A stretch of DNA of 64,000 nucleotides, from positions 26,135,310-26,199,309 of the forward strand of contig NC_068352.1 of assembly GCF_014633365.1 (NCBI RefSeq), in the 5' to 3' direction. Under the pieces are notes generated by a model. The model saw only the letters and a program-made list of their open reading frames with translations, was not told the origin of the DNA and made no database searches. Below are positions 33,766 through 47,000 of this stretch, piece after piece. A program made the position numbers and the translations under genes. Position 1 is the first letter of the stretch. Every line of letters starts with the position of its first letter. This DNA comes from Diospyros lotus. Its lineage: Eukaryota; Streptophyta; Magnoliopsida; Ericales; Ebenaceae.

Positions 33766-35670
33766 ACAAGGATTAGGGGAAGTTACAGCAGCGGCCGGTC
33801 GCATCAAGAAAGGAGCGGCACCCGCAAGGGTCAGCCCCCTTCTGTAAATTAAGAAGACAATCCAACAAAGGGATAGAGACTCTGTGTGTGGCAAGTGTTG
33901 TTGATCTCATCAGTACTCAGACACTCTAGATTATAGCGGATCAATATTATTTTTTTCCTTCTGCTTTCTGTTTATTTTTATATATACATATCTATATATA
34001 TGTGTGGACAACTATATATATTGGAATGCATTTCAGTGACAATGTCAGATATTGAAATGAATCATTCAATATTTTGTTAGAAAATATTTTTAATGTTGCT
34101 CTGCTTTATGATGTACACCAAGTAATTAGAAAATATTTTGGCCTTTTTAATTGTTAGGGTTTAATTAGGACTTTTCATTTTTATATATGCTGCATGTTAT
34201 TTTGTTTAATTAAATTTATGTGGAATCTGGAATGTTCATACCTATACATGCGCATGGTTATGTATATACATATATAAAGCCTACAGGGAGTGTGGTTGCC
34301 TATAAAGAAGCTCTTTAGTATAGGATTTAAATGCTCAGAACTCAATAATTATTTAAGATATCTATATATAAGATGTAAAAGGGAAAGTTAGGTATGTATA
34401 TATATATATATACACACACATTATTCTCACTCTTATTCTCTCACTCACAGGCCTGGGGCCATGCTATCCACGCACACATATATATAAGTGTCCAAAAATG
34501 TGCTGTTTAGTTGTAATTCTATCTCCCTTTTGTTTTCTTCACATCAAATAAAACTTAACCCCCTTCAGCATCATCATTATAGGTAAAAGCAATTGACAAG
34601 TTTGTGGCTGTTTTTCAACTTTTACTTATCCACTTGCGACATTTAGTTCACACGAGAGAGAGAGAGATTGAGATTTTAGAATTCTAATTTCTAACCCTAG
34701 CTGTTACATGTGCATGGGAAAGGAAAAGAGATAATATTACTTCTTCTTTGAAGTGCTTGAGAAATTTAATTAGCAAGATGGTCGGAATTTCAAGGTGGAT
34801 GAGCTAGCATCATGAAGTTTGGCAACTTGCTCAGAAAGCACACCCACTTTTCATTCATTCCCCACCTTTTGAGCTTGCTTCAAGTCCAACAATGTAATGT
34901 ATATATCTAACTAAAATCAGATCACTACTTTATGAGATTAGAGATAAGTTGTAATATAACAATGTAATGTGTGTGTATTACTTTGTTATTGCTGATAAAA
35001 TCACTTTGTTATTTGTTGAATTTATTTTTTGACATAAATTTATATTTGGACTTTTCAAGTGATAAATGGTGAACTTCATCTCTATAAAATTAAAGTCAGT
35101 TAAGAAATTTAAGTCAGTTATCATTTTAATGTGATTGTTAAAATACATCTATTCTAAACATTCGGTTAGCCTTTTTTCTTTTTCTTAGATATTTATATTT
35201 TTATTTATTTTCCTTTTGATTGTAACTCATTAAGTATTTTCTATACATAACAGTTATTTATTATCGGATTTGGTAGCAACTGATTTGAAAATAACATTTC
35301 ATTGCCATTGAAATCTGTGTTAACTTTTAGTATTGCTAATTTTTTGTTTCTTGGTATCTAAAATTATATAATCAAATATTTTTAGGTTGAAGTATAACAG
35401 TTATGGACAATATCACTATTTTTGGTCAAATAACTTTTTTTTTTCTTTATATAAATTTAAGTACCTTTCTTATAATATAAGGCCCCCCTCCCCTTTTTTT
35501 TTTTAACTTATCATATCTATTTTTTTTAAAAAAAAAAATGTTTTTTTGCTTATACTTTATAGGTGGATATGGAGACTTACATCGAATTGTAATATTAACT
35601 TTCGTTTACTAATTTTCTTATTTATGTGTATAAAGTTTGATTTATCACTCTAAAGTGTTTGTATGTATAG

Positions 35671-35748
35671 GTTCGATTTCTTCAAGAAAGAAATATTAAT
35701 GTTGTTATCCGTGGTCAGGGTGACCTTAATACTATTCGTATTCATGAG
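35671..35748 (+). pseudogene. Captured exon-like segment (26 codons) in Helitron +
   Basis: An open 78-bp segment lies between AG and GTAAGC. It includes NINVVIRGQGDLNTI. The same 78-bp exon with the same borders is in the opposing Helitron at 38697-38774, and a degenerate third copy is at about 37713-37758. An upstream piece (35560-35610) is also shared. It looks like part of a host gene carried by the Helitron family. I do not recognise the gene. Confidence 0.6.
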
Positions 35749-37712
35749 GTAAGCCTAAAAGTTACTTGAACATTAAATATGCATTTTTTGATTATTTTAA
35801 AAATAATTTCTTAATATATTATACTTATTTTTTATAGGCAAAGACAAAGTAATATAGAAAACCATCCCTTTTGGCAAATGAAGGAAAAATGCACATCCTA
35901 TAATATGATTTCTCAACAATTTTTAAAACTTTATTTTTCGAAATTATATAGATTTCTTTTTTTATATAGATTATATGACTTTAATACTCTTTTTTTATGT
36001 ATATTTTTTAAAAGTTACCTTTTCAAATATTTATTCAATTCTTTTTATTGAATGTTAAATGTTTTCATGAAACATGTTAAAGTAAGCATTTATATAACAT
36101 GTTAATGCATTTGTATATAAGCATTTGTATATAATAAGAACTTTCGAAGGAAAAAAGAAAAAGACAAAGATAAAATTGAATATAATAGAAAGACTATTAG
36201 CATGTAAAAAATATTACACGCTAATATTCATATTTTACGTACCCAATTATCTAATAGTTACGTTGAATACTTTTTCAACGCAGTGCATAGTGAGTTTGCA
36301 GTTTTATAAGTTTCATGCGTTTTTAAATTATTTTTTCCTCTTTCTAAATTTCATCAATGCATGCATTGATTCTTATATGACTAACAACTCAATCGAGTGA
36401 AGAGAAAAAGTTAGTTAAAAAGAAGAAAAAATTCATAATGTAAGCGAAGCAAGAGAGGGGATAATCTTCACATTTTATGCACCCACTTATATAATATTCT
36501 CATTTTAGGCGCACAATGATAATGTGTTATCAAAAGTTACATTGTCCCAACGTGCACGACGAGAACGTGAAAAGAATCAAAAGTCATGTTTTGCATACCA
36601 ATTGAGATAATGCCTCTGACGAAAAAAGATGACTCCTTCTAACAAGAGAATGACAAATGCATGTCAAGTGGTATGAGTGTATGAGGGTATAATTTTTATT
36701 TGCAATAGTAGTAGTAGTATTTGATATTTACTTTTTTTTTATATTTGATTGGCAGCAATAGCACTAACTGGTATGTATTGTTTGATATTTAAATTTTAAT
36801 TTAATTTGTTTAGATTGTAGAACATTTTTTTTTAATTTATTTTTTTTATTTTTTATTATAAAAGGTTAAGAGAAAGGAAACAAATGTACAATATTTTTAA
36901 ATTTTAATTTTTATTTAATATTTTATTTTAATATTATTTAATCTTATACTATTTACACCGTGCCTTTAGGCACGGCATTCCCTAGTATATATATACTAGG
37001 AATAACCCGTGCCTTCAGGCACGATGCAACTAAAAAAAATCGAACATTGAATTTAAACGCGAAATAATCAAGCACTGAACTCAGACACGTATAAACTCAT
37101 GTTGGCATGTTGCCCTATATACATTAAATTGAAAATCGTTTGATCATTTTTTTTGTCATGACTTTAGTAAAATAAAAAAAGGTCAAAAAGTGAATACTCA
37201 ATCAAAAATTTAATAGGGTATCCTCTAAAATTTTTGTAACAAATAATTTATACGTATTATATTAAAATTTGTGAAGAATTTATAATAAATTTAAATATAA
37301 TAATATCAGCATGTATTCTAGAATTAAATACCAGCCTATATTATACAATTTCAAACAAATCAAATATCAAATAATGCACAATAATCAGTACTCTACAATA
37401 TAAAAAAATTAAAATTAAAATACACACCAATTAATACTACTAACATCAAATTATAACTACATAAGAAAAACAAACATACAAATGCACATGTATCCATGCA
37501 AAATAAAAATAAATAAATTTAAAAAACACATACAATAATAGCAAATTATAGGAAAATATATTACAATCATTCTACAAAAATAATACAAAAATAACAAATT
37601 CATTTTATGCACTGATATCACTTGACATGTATTTGTTATTCTCTTGTTAGAATGAGCCATCTGTACTTACCACGCGAACACAATGCTTGTACTTATCGTA
37701 TGAACACATATA

Positions 37713-37758
37713 ACATTAAGGTCCTGCTCATCACAGATGACCACACCAATATTTCTAG
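37713..37758 (-). pseudogene. Third, decayed copy of the captured exon
   Basis: The minus strand reads RNIGVVICDEQDLNVICVH, alignable with the two 26-codon exons. The downstream donor is changed (GAG|GTAAG in the others, ACGATAAG here) and the upstream part is lost. So this Helitron carries two versions of the exon. Confidence 0.5.
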
Positions 37759-38696
37759 ATAGGGTTGTAAGAGTAGGGCTACAGAAATGGATTGTGAATA
37801 AATTAAAATTTATATAATAAAATGGTAATAGTAAGAGTATATATTTCAAAAATTAAATACAATTGTTTATCAATTTCATGTTAAAGAATATTGTCTTGAG
37901 TTAACACATTCCTTTGATATTTCTCATTCTCGTTGTAGGCGTTGGGCTAGCTTTTGATAACATATTATCATTGTATACCTAAAATAAGAATATTATATAA
38001 ATAGGTGCATAAAATGTGAAGATTATCGCCTCTCTTGCTTCCCTTTCATCATGTTTTTTTTCACTCCGTTGAGTTGTTAATGAAAACTCACTGTACACAT
38101 TAAGCACACAAAAGTGCAAACTTACTATGCACTTGTTGGTTTAAAGACACTACCCCTCTCTTTAACGTGTAATATTTTCTACTTTCTTTTTTACTCTTCT
38201 TGTTATTTTTTTTAAGAACTTATAAGAAAAATAAAAATTAAAAAAATTATATTATGTAATTTCCTTTTCATCACATATTCGTTTTCTTCTCTAATATTTT
38301 TACATCACATATTCATTTTCTTCTCTTATATTTTTAGATATTATTATGCTATGCTATAATTGCAATATGTGTTTTCTCTTAATATTTACTTTAACATACT
38401 TCAAATTAATGCATACTTTAACCTGCTTCAGAAAAGAAAAATTCAGATTAAATATTTGAAAAATATACATAAAAAAGAGTATATGACACTAAATTCATAA
38501 AAGAAACTTTTAAAAATTATTGAGAAACCATATCACGGGATGGGTATTTTTCTTTCCTTTACCAAAAGGGATAGCCTTTTTTCTTTTTCCTTTGCCTTTG
38601 CCTATAATAATAAAAAATAAGCTGACTATAGTTATAAAAAAAAAATTAAATGATAAGAAAATGCATGTCCAATGTTGAAGTGACTTTTAGACTTAC

Positions 38697-38774
38697 CTCA
38701 CGAACGCAAATAGTATTAAGATCACGCTCATCGTGAATAACAACATTAATAATTTTTTCTTGAAGAAATCGAAT
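38697..38774 (-). pseudogene. Captured exon-like segment (26 codons) in Helitron -
   Basis: A 78-bp open segment between AG and GTAAG, including IINVVIHDERDLNTI. It is the partner of 35671-35748, in the same reading frame and with the same splice borders, with several amino-acid changes. Confidence 0.6.
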
Positions 38775-39888
38775 CTATATATGTAAATATTTTAGAGTGA
38801 TAAATAAAACTTGATACACATAAATAAAAAAATTAATAAACAGAGTCGATATTACGGTTCGATGTAAATCTCCATCTACCTATAAAGTATGAGGAAAAAA
38901 GTATTTTATTAGAAAAAAATTAGATATGATAAGTATTTTTTTAAAAAACAAAATAGGCATTACATTAAATTTATATAAAGAAAAAAAAACTTATATGACC
39001 AAAAATAGTAATATTGTCCATAACTGTTGCACTTCAACCTAAAAAATAAATTAGTTGCTACCAAATCAGATAATAAAATTTAATATTTTATTTAAATAAA
39101 TAATTGTCATGGATATGATAGATGATGAGAAGACGAAAAAAAAAAAAACCAAAATGATAAAAGGCCGACCTAATGTTTAGAATAGATATATTTTAACAAT
39201 CACATTAAAATGATAAAATTAAAATCGAAGCACAATTTTATAGAAATTGGAGCATAATTTTTCTAGAGACTTAAATAAGTTATAATTTTGCAATTTGAGA
39301 GTGAGACCTATATAAATACATATATTTGGGACCTACATAAACACATTAAATTTTGTAAGATTACATAAACACATATAATTGTATAAAGACATAATTATAA
39401 CTCATTTTCGTCCCATAAAATTTTTAAAAAATAAAATTTTATATTTGAGTCCAACTTAATTGTACCCAATGTTAAAAATTGAATAAAATTTTTAAGAAAA
39501 TGTTTGGATAAAATTTTATTAGAGTGGACCAACTCAATTTTTTTCTTTTGTTATATTTTTCGGTGCTTCCAATACTAAATGTAAAAAATGTACACAACAC
39601 ACACAAAATGTAAAAATCTATATACATACACACGCACACACACTGTTTGCAATGAATATATACATAAAATATAGTATCATTCACTGTATGTACATATTTA
39701 TTTTATACATAGAATGGAGTAATTTGTTGAAACTCACTGCATCCTGCTAATGATATCCATCAACCAAGCTAATTAAATCAAATGATGCTATCAAATATTT
39801 TATTATATCAAATTTGATGTTATTTTTTTTTATCAGAGTAGAAGAGTACAACAACTTGAAGCAGAGCCCGAATACAAATATAGTATCA

Positions 39889-39924
<36 letters not shown>

Positions 39925-40978
39925 CTGGGTGTACAAAACCTGCATCCAAATATACAACCCAAATGTCCATATCAGAAACCCATACCTGCATCAACGTATA
40001 CAAAACCTATACCTGCATCAACATATACAAAACCTATTGATAGCAAAAAATCAAGCAACAGTGCAACAAAGAAAAAAAAATCTGGCCACGTAAAAGAGGA
40101 AATCCCATTTGACACTATTCTGATTACATAAAATTTCCGAAATTAATATAAATTGAACATATTGGAAGCTAGAAACACAGAAACAGAAAGAAAATAACTT
40201 CGTATCAGAAACAACCCAAAAGCAGAGGTTTGAGACCAACTAAAGAAAACCCCAACCAACTAAACCCAAAACCTTGTTAAGCATTAAAAACAAAAACCCA
40301 GAAGCTCAGGGAGCTATATGCTTGCCATCAGAGTTGAAAAAATAGATCATGGACACACACACAAAATACATGTATTTACAGCTCGCTTCTGCCCTTATCT
40401 TCAACAAACAAATCATGGATACACACACAAAATACATACACGCACACACACAAAATGATACAAAATACACACATATACATACACACGCTCACACACAAAA
40501 TGCAGAAAATACAGTTACACCCACGCACACACATATACATACACACGCACACAATAGAGCTGGAGGCATGGAGCTGGAGACGACGCGACAGTGAGGAGGC
40601 GGCGATGGAGCTTGAGGTGATCGCGGCGATGAAGAGCTTCAGGCGAGCCGGCCGCGATGGAGAGCTGCCCGCTGCCTGATGGAGAGCTGCTCGCGATGGA
40701 GGCTGAGGGAGAGAGAGAGGCAGTGGGTGGGTGGGAGGGACAGAGAGAGGCAGAGTGAGTGAGGGAGGCGGGTGGGTAAGAGAAAGAGAGAAGGAGAGTG
40801 GAATAGAATGAGAGAAACAGAGTGACTGTGCGAGAGACAGCCGCAGAGGGAGAGAGAGAGAGATAGGAGAAGTGATTGGGCGGAAAAAAAAATGATCTGA
40901 GCCATTCATCTGAAAAAATTAAATCTGAACCGTTGAAATATATATATTTTCAAAAACCATCCTGTTTTATTATATAGA

Positions 40979-41130
40979 TATTAAGGCTGTCCGTTCCAGC
41001 TCTTATCTCCTTCAATTTCTCTGCTGTAAATGTAATATGCATATATATTTATATTATTATGAAGGGGTAATGCGCATGACAACTCCGCCTTCTTCCTTCC
41101 TCACGGTGTTCTCCATTTCTCTCGTGTGTG

Positions 41131-41174
<44 letters not shown>

Positions 41175-41768
41175 ATACATATTAATCAAGAGATTTGAGA
41201 AAGTGGGATGAAGACAAGGCAGCTTGCAATAGCCAAGAGGGGGCTATTGCAGGCTGCCAATAGCGGTCATGGTTCACTCTCCCGTAGTCCCAGCAGTTGT
41301 AACGGCAAGAGTTGCCAGTAGTGACAGCAGCTGTAATTTCCAACAAGTTTGTGACAGTTGTTCGACAAGAGTTGACGATGATAAATTTACAATCGTAACC
41401 CTTTTGTTATATCCCGCTTTAAACTCTATGAAATGGACAATCTGTTTAGAAGAATGGTCCGAGCTCCTTTTTACCTTTGTTGAGATGGTGCTAGTATGGG
41501 TTCAACGAAGTGTTTTAGGGCGGCTTACGAGTGGACTAACTTGATCCCCTCCACTTATAGGGATAGCTTGGTCAGCCAAATACAAGTGCCAGAATTGGTT
41601 CGTGATTTGGTACGTGATAGAATTGCAGGAACTCAATCGAGAGACTTAAATGTTTGGGTCACATGCGCAACAGAAGTAATCAGTATGTTCTTTAAACCTG
41701 AGGTAAAAGTTACCATTTATTACATTTTCATAATATATAGTTTTGTTATATGCATATAATTACTATTA
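40979..41768. other. Spacer with (TA)n(TG)n microsatellite
   Basis: A compound TA/TG repeat lies at about 41129-41174. Beyond it, two short open frames (41269-41544 and 41496-41759, the second ending at a possible GAG|GTAAAAG donor) have no family I recognise, and no promoter or second exon can be supported. Confidence 0.35.
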
Positions 41769-43013
41769 GGGCCTGTTTGATTGAACTTCATTTCTATGGA
41801 AAATGACTATTTTCCACATAAATTCTAACTTTTGTAGTGTTTGATTACACTTATTTTCTAGGCAAATTAAATTCTCATTTTCGGTCACGTAAGGCTCTTT
41901 TCTAGCTTTTGTTGGAAATGGTTTTCCTAGGAAGGGCTTGTTTTATATTTTCAGGGAATTCACATTCGCGCACACAACATATTCGTCCCCGTCCACCTCG
42001 ATTTCTCTAGGGTTTCTCTCCCATTTGAGCTGCCTTCGTCCCTGTCCACCTCGATTTCTCTAGGGTTTCCTCTCCCATTCGAGCCGGCTTCGCCCTCTTC
42101 ATCTTCGTCACCATCCACAGCCGAAGTCGAGCCTTTACTTGGGCTTCGTCGCCATCTCCGACTTCTTGTACGTCGCCATCCACCGCCGAAGACGTCACCA
42201 TCCACCGCCGAAGAAGACCATCTCCAACTTGCTATGACTCGCCATCCATCTTCGACTTGGGCTTCGTCGCCATCTCCACATAAGACCAGCTCTAACTTCG
42301 CTTTCGTTGCCATCTCCGATTTTAAGTTTCAAACCACCGACGCATCTTCATCTTCTTCCATGGTAAGGTTTCCATCCTTATTTTGTTCTTATTTTTATAG
42401 ATCTGGCGAGCAATCTTGGTCTTCGTCCACCGATCTTGGTTTTTCTTTCTATTTCAGTGAGCAATCTTGGTCTTCGACCATCGATCTGGGGTCTTCGTCC
42501 ACCGGAAGCGATCTTGTTCTCTGTTTTAGGGAGTGATCTTGGTCTTTGTTTCAGGGAGCGATCTTGTGATTGAGCGATCTTGGTCTCTAGTTTTCCTTAC
42601 AATCTTGTTATTTTTTTGTTTCGTGTCTTAGCATATGGTTAAAGTGATAGGGTGATCTTGATATTTATTATTGTTGCTTTCTTGTTGGGTATCTTTAAAG
42701 TTATCCGTTTGGTTTCTGAAAAAAATGAGGAGAATGAAACAGTCAAGTTGTGCATTTTGGTGCTTCTTGTGGTTTTCACTTTTCAATGAGATGAGAGTCT
42801 GAATTAAAGCTAGAAAAAAATGATTATTTCTATAGAAAAATAATGACAATTAAATAACAAAAGTTGGAAAAATAGAACAATTTCTAGCTAGAAAATTAAA
42901 TCAATCAAACACCTTTAATTGATATTTTCCTTGGAATTTAATTTTAGGTAATTCAATTACCTAGAAAATATTTTCTTTCCATGTAAATTTCATAGTTGCA
43001 ATCAAACGCACCC
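41769..43013. mobile_element. PIF/Harbinger-like element with gene-like interior, 1.25 kb
   Basis: The termini are GGGCCTGTTTGATTG and, inverted, GGGTGCGTTTGATTG. Flanks are TTA at 41766-41768 and 43014-43016. The middle (41990-42600) is GC-richer and unlike a simple MITE. It contains a doubled ~57-bp 'gtccacctcgatttctctagggttt' unit, 'tcgccatccaccgccgaa' repeats and 'gatcttggtcttcgtccacc' repeats, resembling captured 5' leader/coding sequence. No transposase is present, so it is non-autonomous and possibly a Pack-type element. Confidence 0.72.
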
Positions 43014-44018
43014 TTATTGTGTCTTATAAAAGCTATAATTTTATTATTTATTTTTAAAAAAAATAAATAAATAACCGATATCGGGCTGGTCTTAAAATAA
43101 ATAAATAAACAATCCATTTCTACTGCTCAACCAATCCAGCTGGTCTTAAACAAATCATGCCCCCTTAAAAAAACAACTTTAAATTAAGATATCAGGCCTG
43201 CTGAAATTTTAATTACAAAACCAGGTCCAATCTGTAATTAATTAAAATAGGCCCAAAAAACTCTTTATTTTTAACCAGCCCAGTACACTGAATTAAAGTT
43301 CAGCCCAAACAGATCTAATTAAAATTGAAGGGCCCAATTCTTTGTATTTCAAAAATTGACCCATGTGGGTTTTTTTTTTTTTTTTTAAATAATAAAGAGA
43401 GAAATAAGAGACAAGGCAAGGAGACTTGGTTAGGACTCTTGTCCTCTACAATCTGCACGAGAGGTAGACAAGGCGGCAGAGACCAGCGGCACAGATCAGC
43501 GGCCGTCGGCACCACCATGCAATATATTTTAAAAATAATCAAATAAATCACTACAATTAAAGTCTCTGCAAATACACACCATTATACTTTCAAATTTAGG
43601 GTTATAATAGGGGTTATATTAATCATTATAGGACATTTTAATTCTATTAACAATCCAAACTCTATCTCAAAATATCTTCACATAGTTACAGTTGGTGTCT
43701 TTTCAAAATATAATGATCAATTTATACTGTGATTTATTTAATTCTTTTTAAAATATAATAATTAAATTAAACTCAAAATACAATTACTTATTTTGCTATT
43801 CCCCTTTTCTTTATAAATGGTGAAAATATTTACCAAGATTAAAGTTGAGCCCCAAAGATTAGATCTATTTATTAAAAAATAAAAAATAATCATAATGATA
43901 ATAATAAGCATTATTTACAATAATTTATTGGAATCGTTCCAAATCTAGTAACTCACATTTAATAACATTAATAATACTAAATTAGAAGACTAACTTAACA
44001 AACTTTAGGGGTACACTT
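43014..44018. other. 3' flank of the terpene synthase gene
   Basis: A T-run (about 43367-43386) and AT-rich DNA. On the minus strand an AATAAA hexamer at 43924-43929 lies 90 bp after the terpene synthase stop codon and is a plausible poly(A) signal. I see nothing else here. Confidence 0.4.
43924..43929 (-). terminator. Candidate poly(A) signal of terpene synthase
   Basis: AATAAA on the minus strand, 90 bp downstream of the stop codon at 44019. The position is reasonable for a plant 3' UTR. Other near-hexamers occur in this AT-rich DNA, so confidence is limited. Confidence 0.35.
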
Positions 44019-47000
44019 TTAATAATTTGGTAATTTTCTTTCCACGAGTTGAATGGGTTCAATTAGCACTGATAATACTCTGTTCTTTGCTTCGGCATCC
44101 GGAGCTCCATGCCCATCTCCATGTTGGTATGTACATTGAGCAATCCGAGCAAGATTTATAGCTATTTGAATGAATGATCTTTCAAAAGTAGAACCCATTC
44201 TACATTTGTTCATCCTCTTCCATGTTTCATCCCTTAAACTTTTTATACGCTCGCGAGCAAGATGTTCTGAAACTCCATGCTCTAGCATGTAACACGATAT
44301 TGAATTTGCAGACTCACCTCTCTCCATTTCGTCCTGTCACAAACAAACAATATTATTGTTGTTAAACTCATAGCCAACTACCAATTACTCCCATCCAATT
44401 TCTTTCTTTTCTTGGGTTACATATGTGTGTACTCTTTTTTGTAGAAATTTAAACTCTAGTGACAAAATAAATCACCTTACTATTGAGACGTAGAATAAAT
44501 CGGTTTGACTTATCACTATAACATGTAAATTGACTCGAACTAGACTAGTTAGCCCAAATATCTAAGGTCATGTTAAGCTTAACATGTGTGACCCCTACTC
44601 AGCTCACAAAAATAGTATAATTTGGGCGGGCCCTTTGACCCCATGATGTTTTTAGTTTTCTTAACTTATTTTAGAATGAAAAAAAAAATAAAAATTCAAA
44701 TATTTTTTAAAAAATAAATGATTGGAGCCATTTTAAAATAGTTCATTAGGGCAAGGGCCCTACGGAGCCCCACCAACAAGGCCCATTAGGAATTATTGAC
44801 CTATTTGTTTGGACACTTCGACCACAAACCCAACCCACAGTGACTTTAAGGTTTAGGGTGTGATGGAAAATGGCATACCTTAGAAGTGCCCAAATCGTTG
44901 CAAAGCCTAAAAATCATGGAAGAGGATTTTAAAAGATCTGGGTAGATGCTGAAGCTGTGGAGTGACTCTTGTGTGATATTCTTTGTCACGTAAAAATAGG
45001 CATGAATCAGAAAAACAAGCCCTGATACTGATGTGCATCCGTTGTCCAGATATGCCTCCAGTGTTGGTGTTTCTTTATTAAAGCGCCACTTTGCTTCTAA
45101 TAAAAAGGCTTTGCACATATCTGTCCACTGTTCATGTAAAAGAATGAGAAATTAGTCAATCTATTTTGTTTAATCTGTTGATTATTAGGCCCGCCTAAAT
45201 TTTAATGCCAAGCATGTTTAAATGTAAATTAGTCCATACCCCTCTTGCTAGATATGGTACTATGTTCAACCCTTGCTCTTTAAGAGTATCATAGGCCATT
45301 TCGTTGATAGTGTTGTACAAAGCCAAGAAGCACAGTTTCATGTAGTCAGGAAGGTCCTCCAAAGTGCTTATATCCCATCTGGGTACACAATTATAATTTA
45401 TAAATAGAATTTAACAAAAAAAAAAAAGGGAAAGAAACTCTAAATAATATAATTAAGGAAATGGATTTCAAATTGCAATATGAACCTCTCAATAGCCTCA
45501 GTGAATAGTTGAAGTTCATCCAAAGATCCATAGAAATCGTATATGTCATCAATAATAGTTACAAATGCTGCCACCTTAGTTAGCCCCTTGCGACAATCGC
45601 TTAATTCGTGCTCATCGGGGACCATGCCCAGTGCCCAAAAGTAGCATTCCATGAGTCTATTTCTTGCGAAACTCAGTTTCTTTGCCAACCTGGTATCCTC
45701 CCACCACCTAATATTTCATTGTAATGCCAAAAAATAAAAAGAAAACTTATGAATTATATTAATTGAGTTCACATGTATGATATCTTGGTTAAAAGAAAAC
45801 CTATACATGCTAGGTCTTACCTTGACATTTCTTGGAGCTCTATTTGATGTCTAGATTGCACCATGTTGAAATCCAACTTTGCCAGATCAAGAAGATGGTG
45901 ATTTGGGCCTTTCCTTTGACTGTAATTTTCAATGTACCATCTTGCTTCCAGCCTCGACATCCTGTGGTGCAAAGAAAGTTCCAATGCATGGTTTATTTGG
46001 TCCCTTAGGGCAGCGTCTATGTCGCCCTTAACACCCATAAGCTGTGAGCTTGCAAATGCTTTAGCCTCCTCCAAAAGGTCTTCTCCCTCGAAAGCTAGAT
46101 ATGAAGCTTCATACAAACTGAGCAATCCTTTGACATCCTCCCCAAGGCCCTCGATGAAGTCGCCCTTTTCATCCTTAGAACTCTTGAACACATCTGCACG
46201 GTCAACAACAAAACTAATGAGTTATTGTTATGAGTGGCGGAGTCAAGAAAGATTTTTATTATAATTATTTATAATAATATATATAAAAAATTAGAAAAAC
46301 AATAAACTCAATTGAGGCCAAGGCCCCAGTTAGCCATAACGTGGCTCCGTTACTGATTGTTTTAATTATAAGTTGAAATTTAAATTTGATTGTGATTGGA
46401 ATATATTTATAATTGAAGATTTATTTTTACGACTTATCTTATAATAATAATATAATTTCTTTTATACATTTACATATGAGTGTTAAGTTCATAAATAGAT
46501 ATCTAATACCTTAGAATTAGTAGTAATAATATCACTTTTGTAGTAGTATATTATCACACTGATATATTATTCTTTTTGTTTGTGATTTTTTTTTAATTTG
46601 GATTTTCCACATAAAATTTTTATATTTATTTGTATGTTTCATGGTTTGATGACGCTTTGTTTTCGATTCTAAATCTTTGCAGATATATTTACTGGTAACC
46701 GAAAGATCATTGGTCTGAGTTGTAAACGCAATTTGTTTTAGAAAAAAAAAATATATGTAAAGACATGATTCTTCTGTAACTACTTATGTATGGATGTATG
46801 TACCTTGGGAAATCTCGTAGCCATGTTCTCTACAGAGTCTGAAGTGGAGAGCAGTGGCATGAAGGCTCCTCTTTTCTCCCACATTATTCCCCCCAGCTTG
46901 TGTTGACTGCATTCTATCAAGTACATTGCTTATATCCTCCTTGAAGAGATGGCCTAAGCCCAATCTTTTAATGTCATCTATCAGCTCCAGTGTGGCCAAT

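Larger units (their letters stand above)
33250..36985 (+). mobile_element. Non-autonomous Helitron, plus orientation, 3.7 kb
   Basis: The 5' end is TCTATATAATAAGACA after a host A. The 3' end is a CCGTGCC-TTTA-GGCACGG hairpin (36958-36975) followed by CATTCC and CTAG, then host T. These are the canonical Helitron features: TC start, hairpin, CTRR end, insertion between A and T without duplication. Near the 5' end is a CT-rich then G-rich stretch (33370-33840). There is no Rep/helicase frame. Internal exon-like segments are shared with the opposing Helitron. Confidence 0.85.
36996..40978 (-). mobile_element. Non-autonomous Helitron, minus orientation, 4.0 kb
   Basis: On the minus strand it starts TCTATATAATAAAACAGG after a host A (plus-strand T at 40979). 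It ends with a CGTGCCTGAAGGCACG hairpin (37008-37023) and CTAG, then host T. It shares internal blocks in inverted orientation with the Helitron at 33250-36985, for example 'gaagcaagagagg', 'gataatcttcacattttatg' and the 26-codon exon. Simple repeats (CT, CA) fill 39895-40860. There is no Rep/helicase frame. Confidence 0.85.

Noticed and set aside
33335..33847. 170-codon plus-strand frame near the Helitron 5' end
   Set aside because: It consists of Ser/Leu-rich then Gly/Glu-rich simple sequence from CT and G repeats, with no domain and no homologous frame in the partner Helitron.
40376..40909. 177-codon minus-strand frame
   Set aside because: It is a low-complexity product of CT and CA microsatellites.
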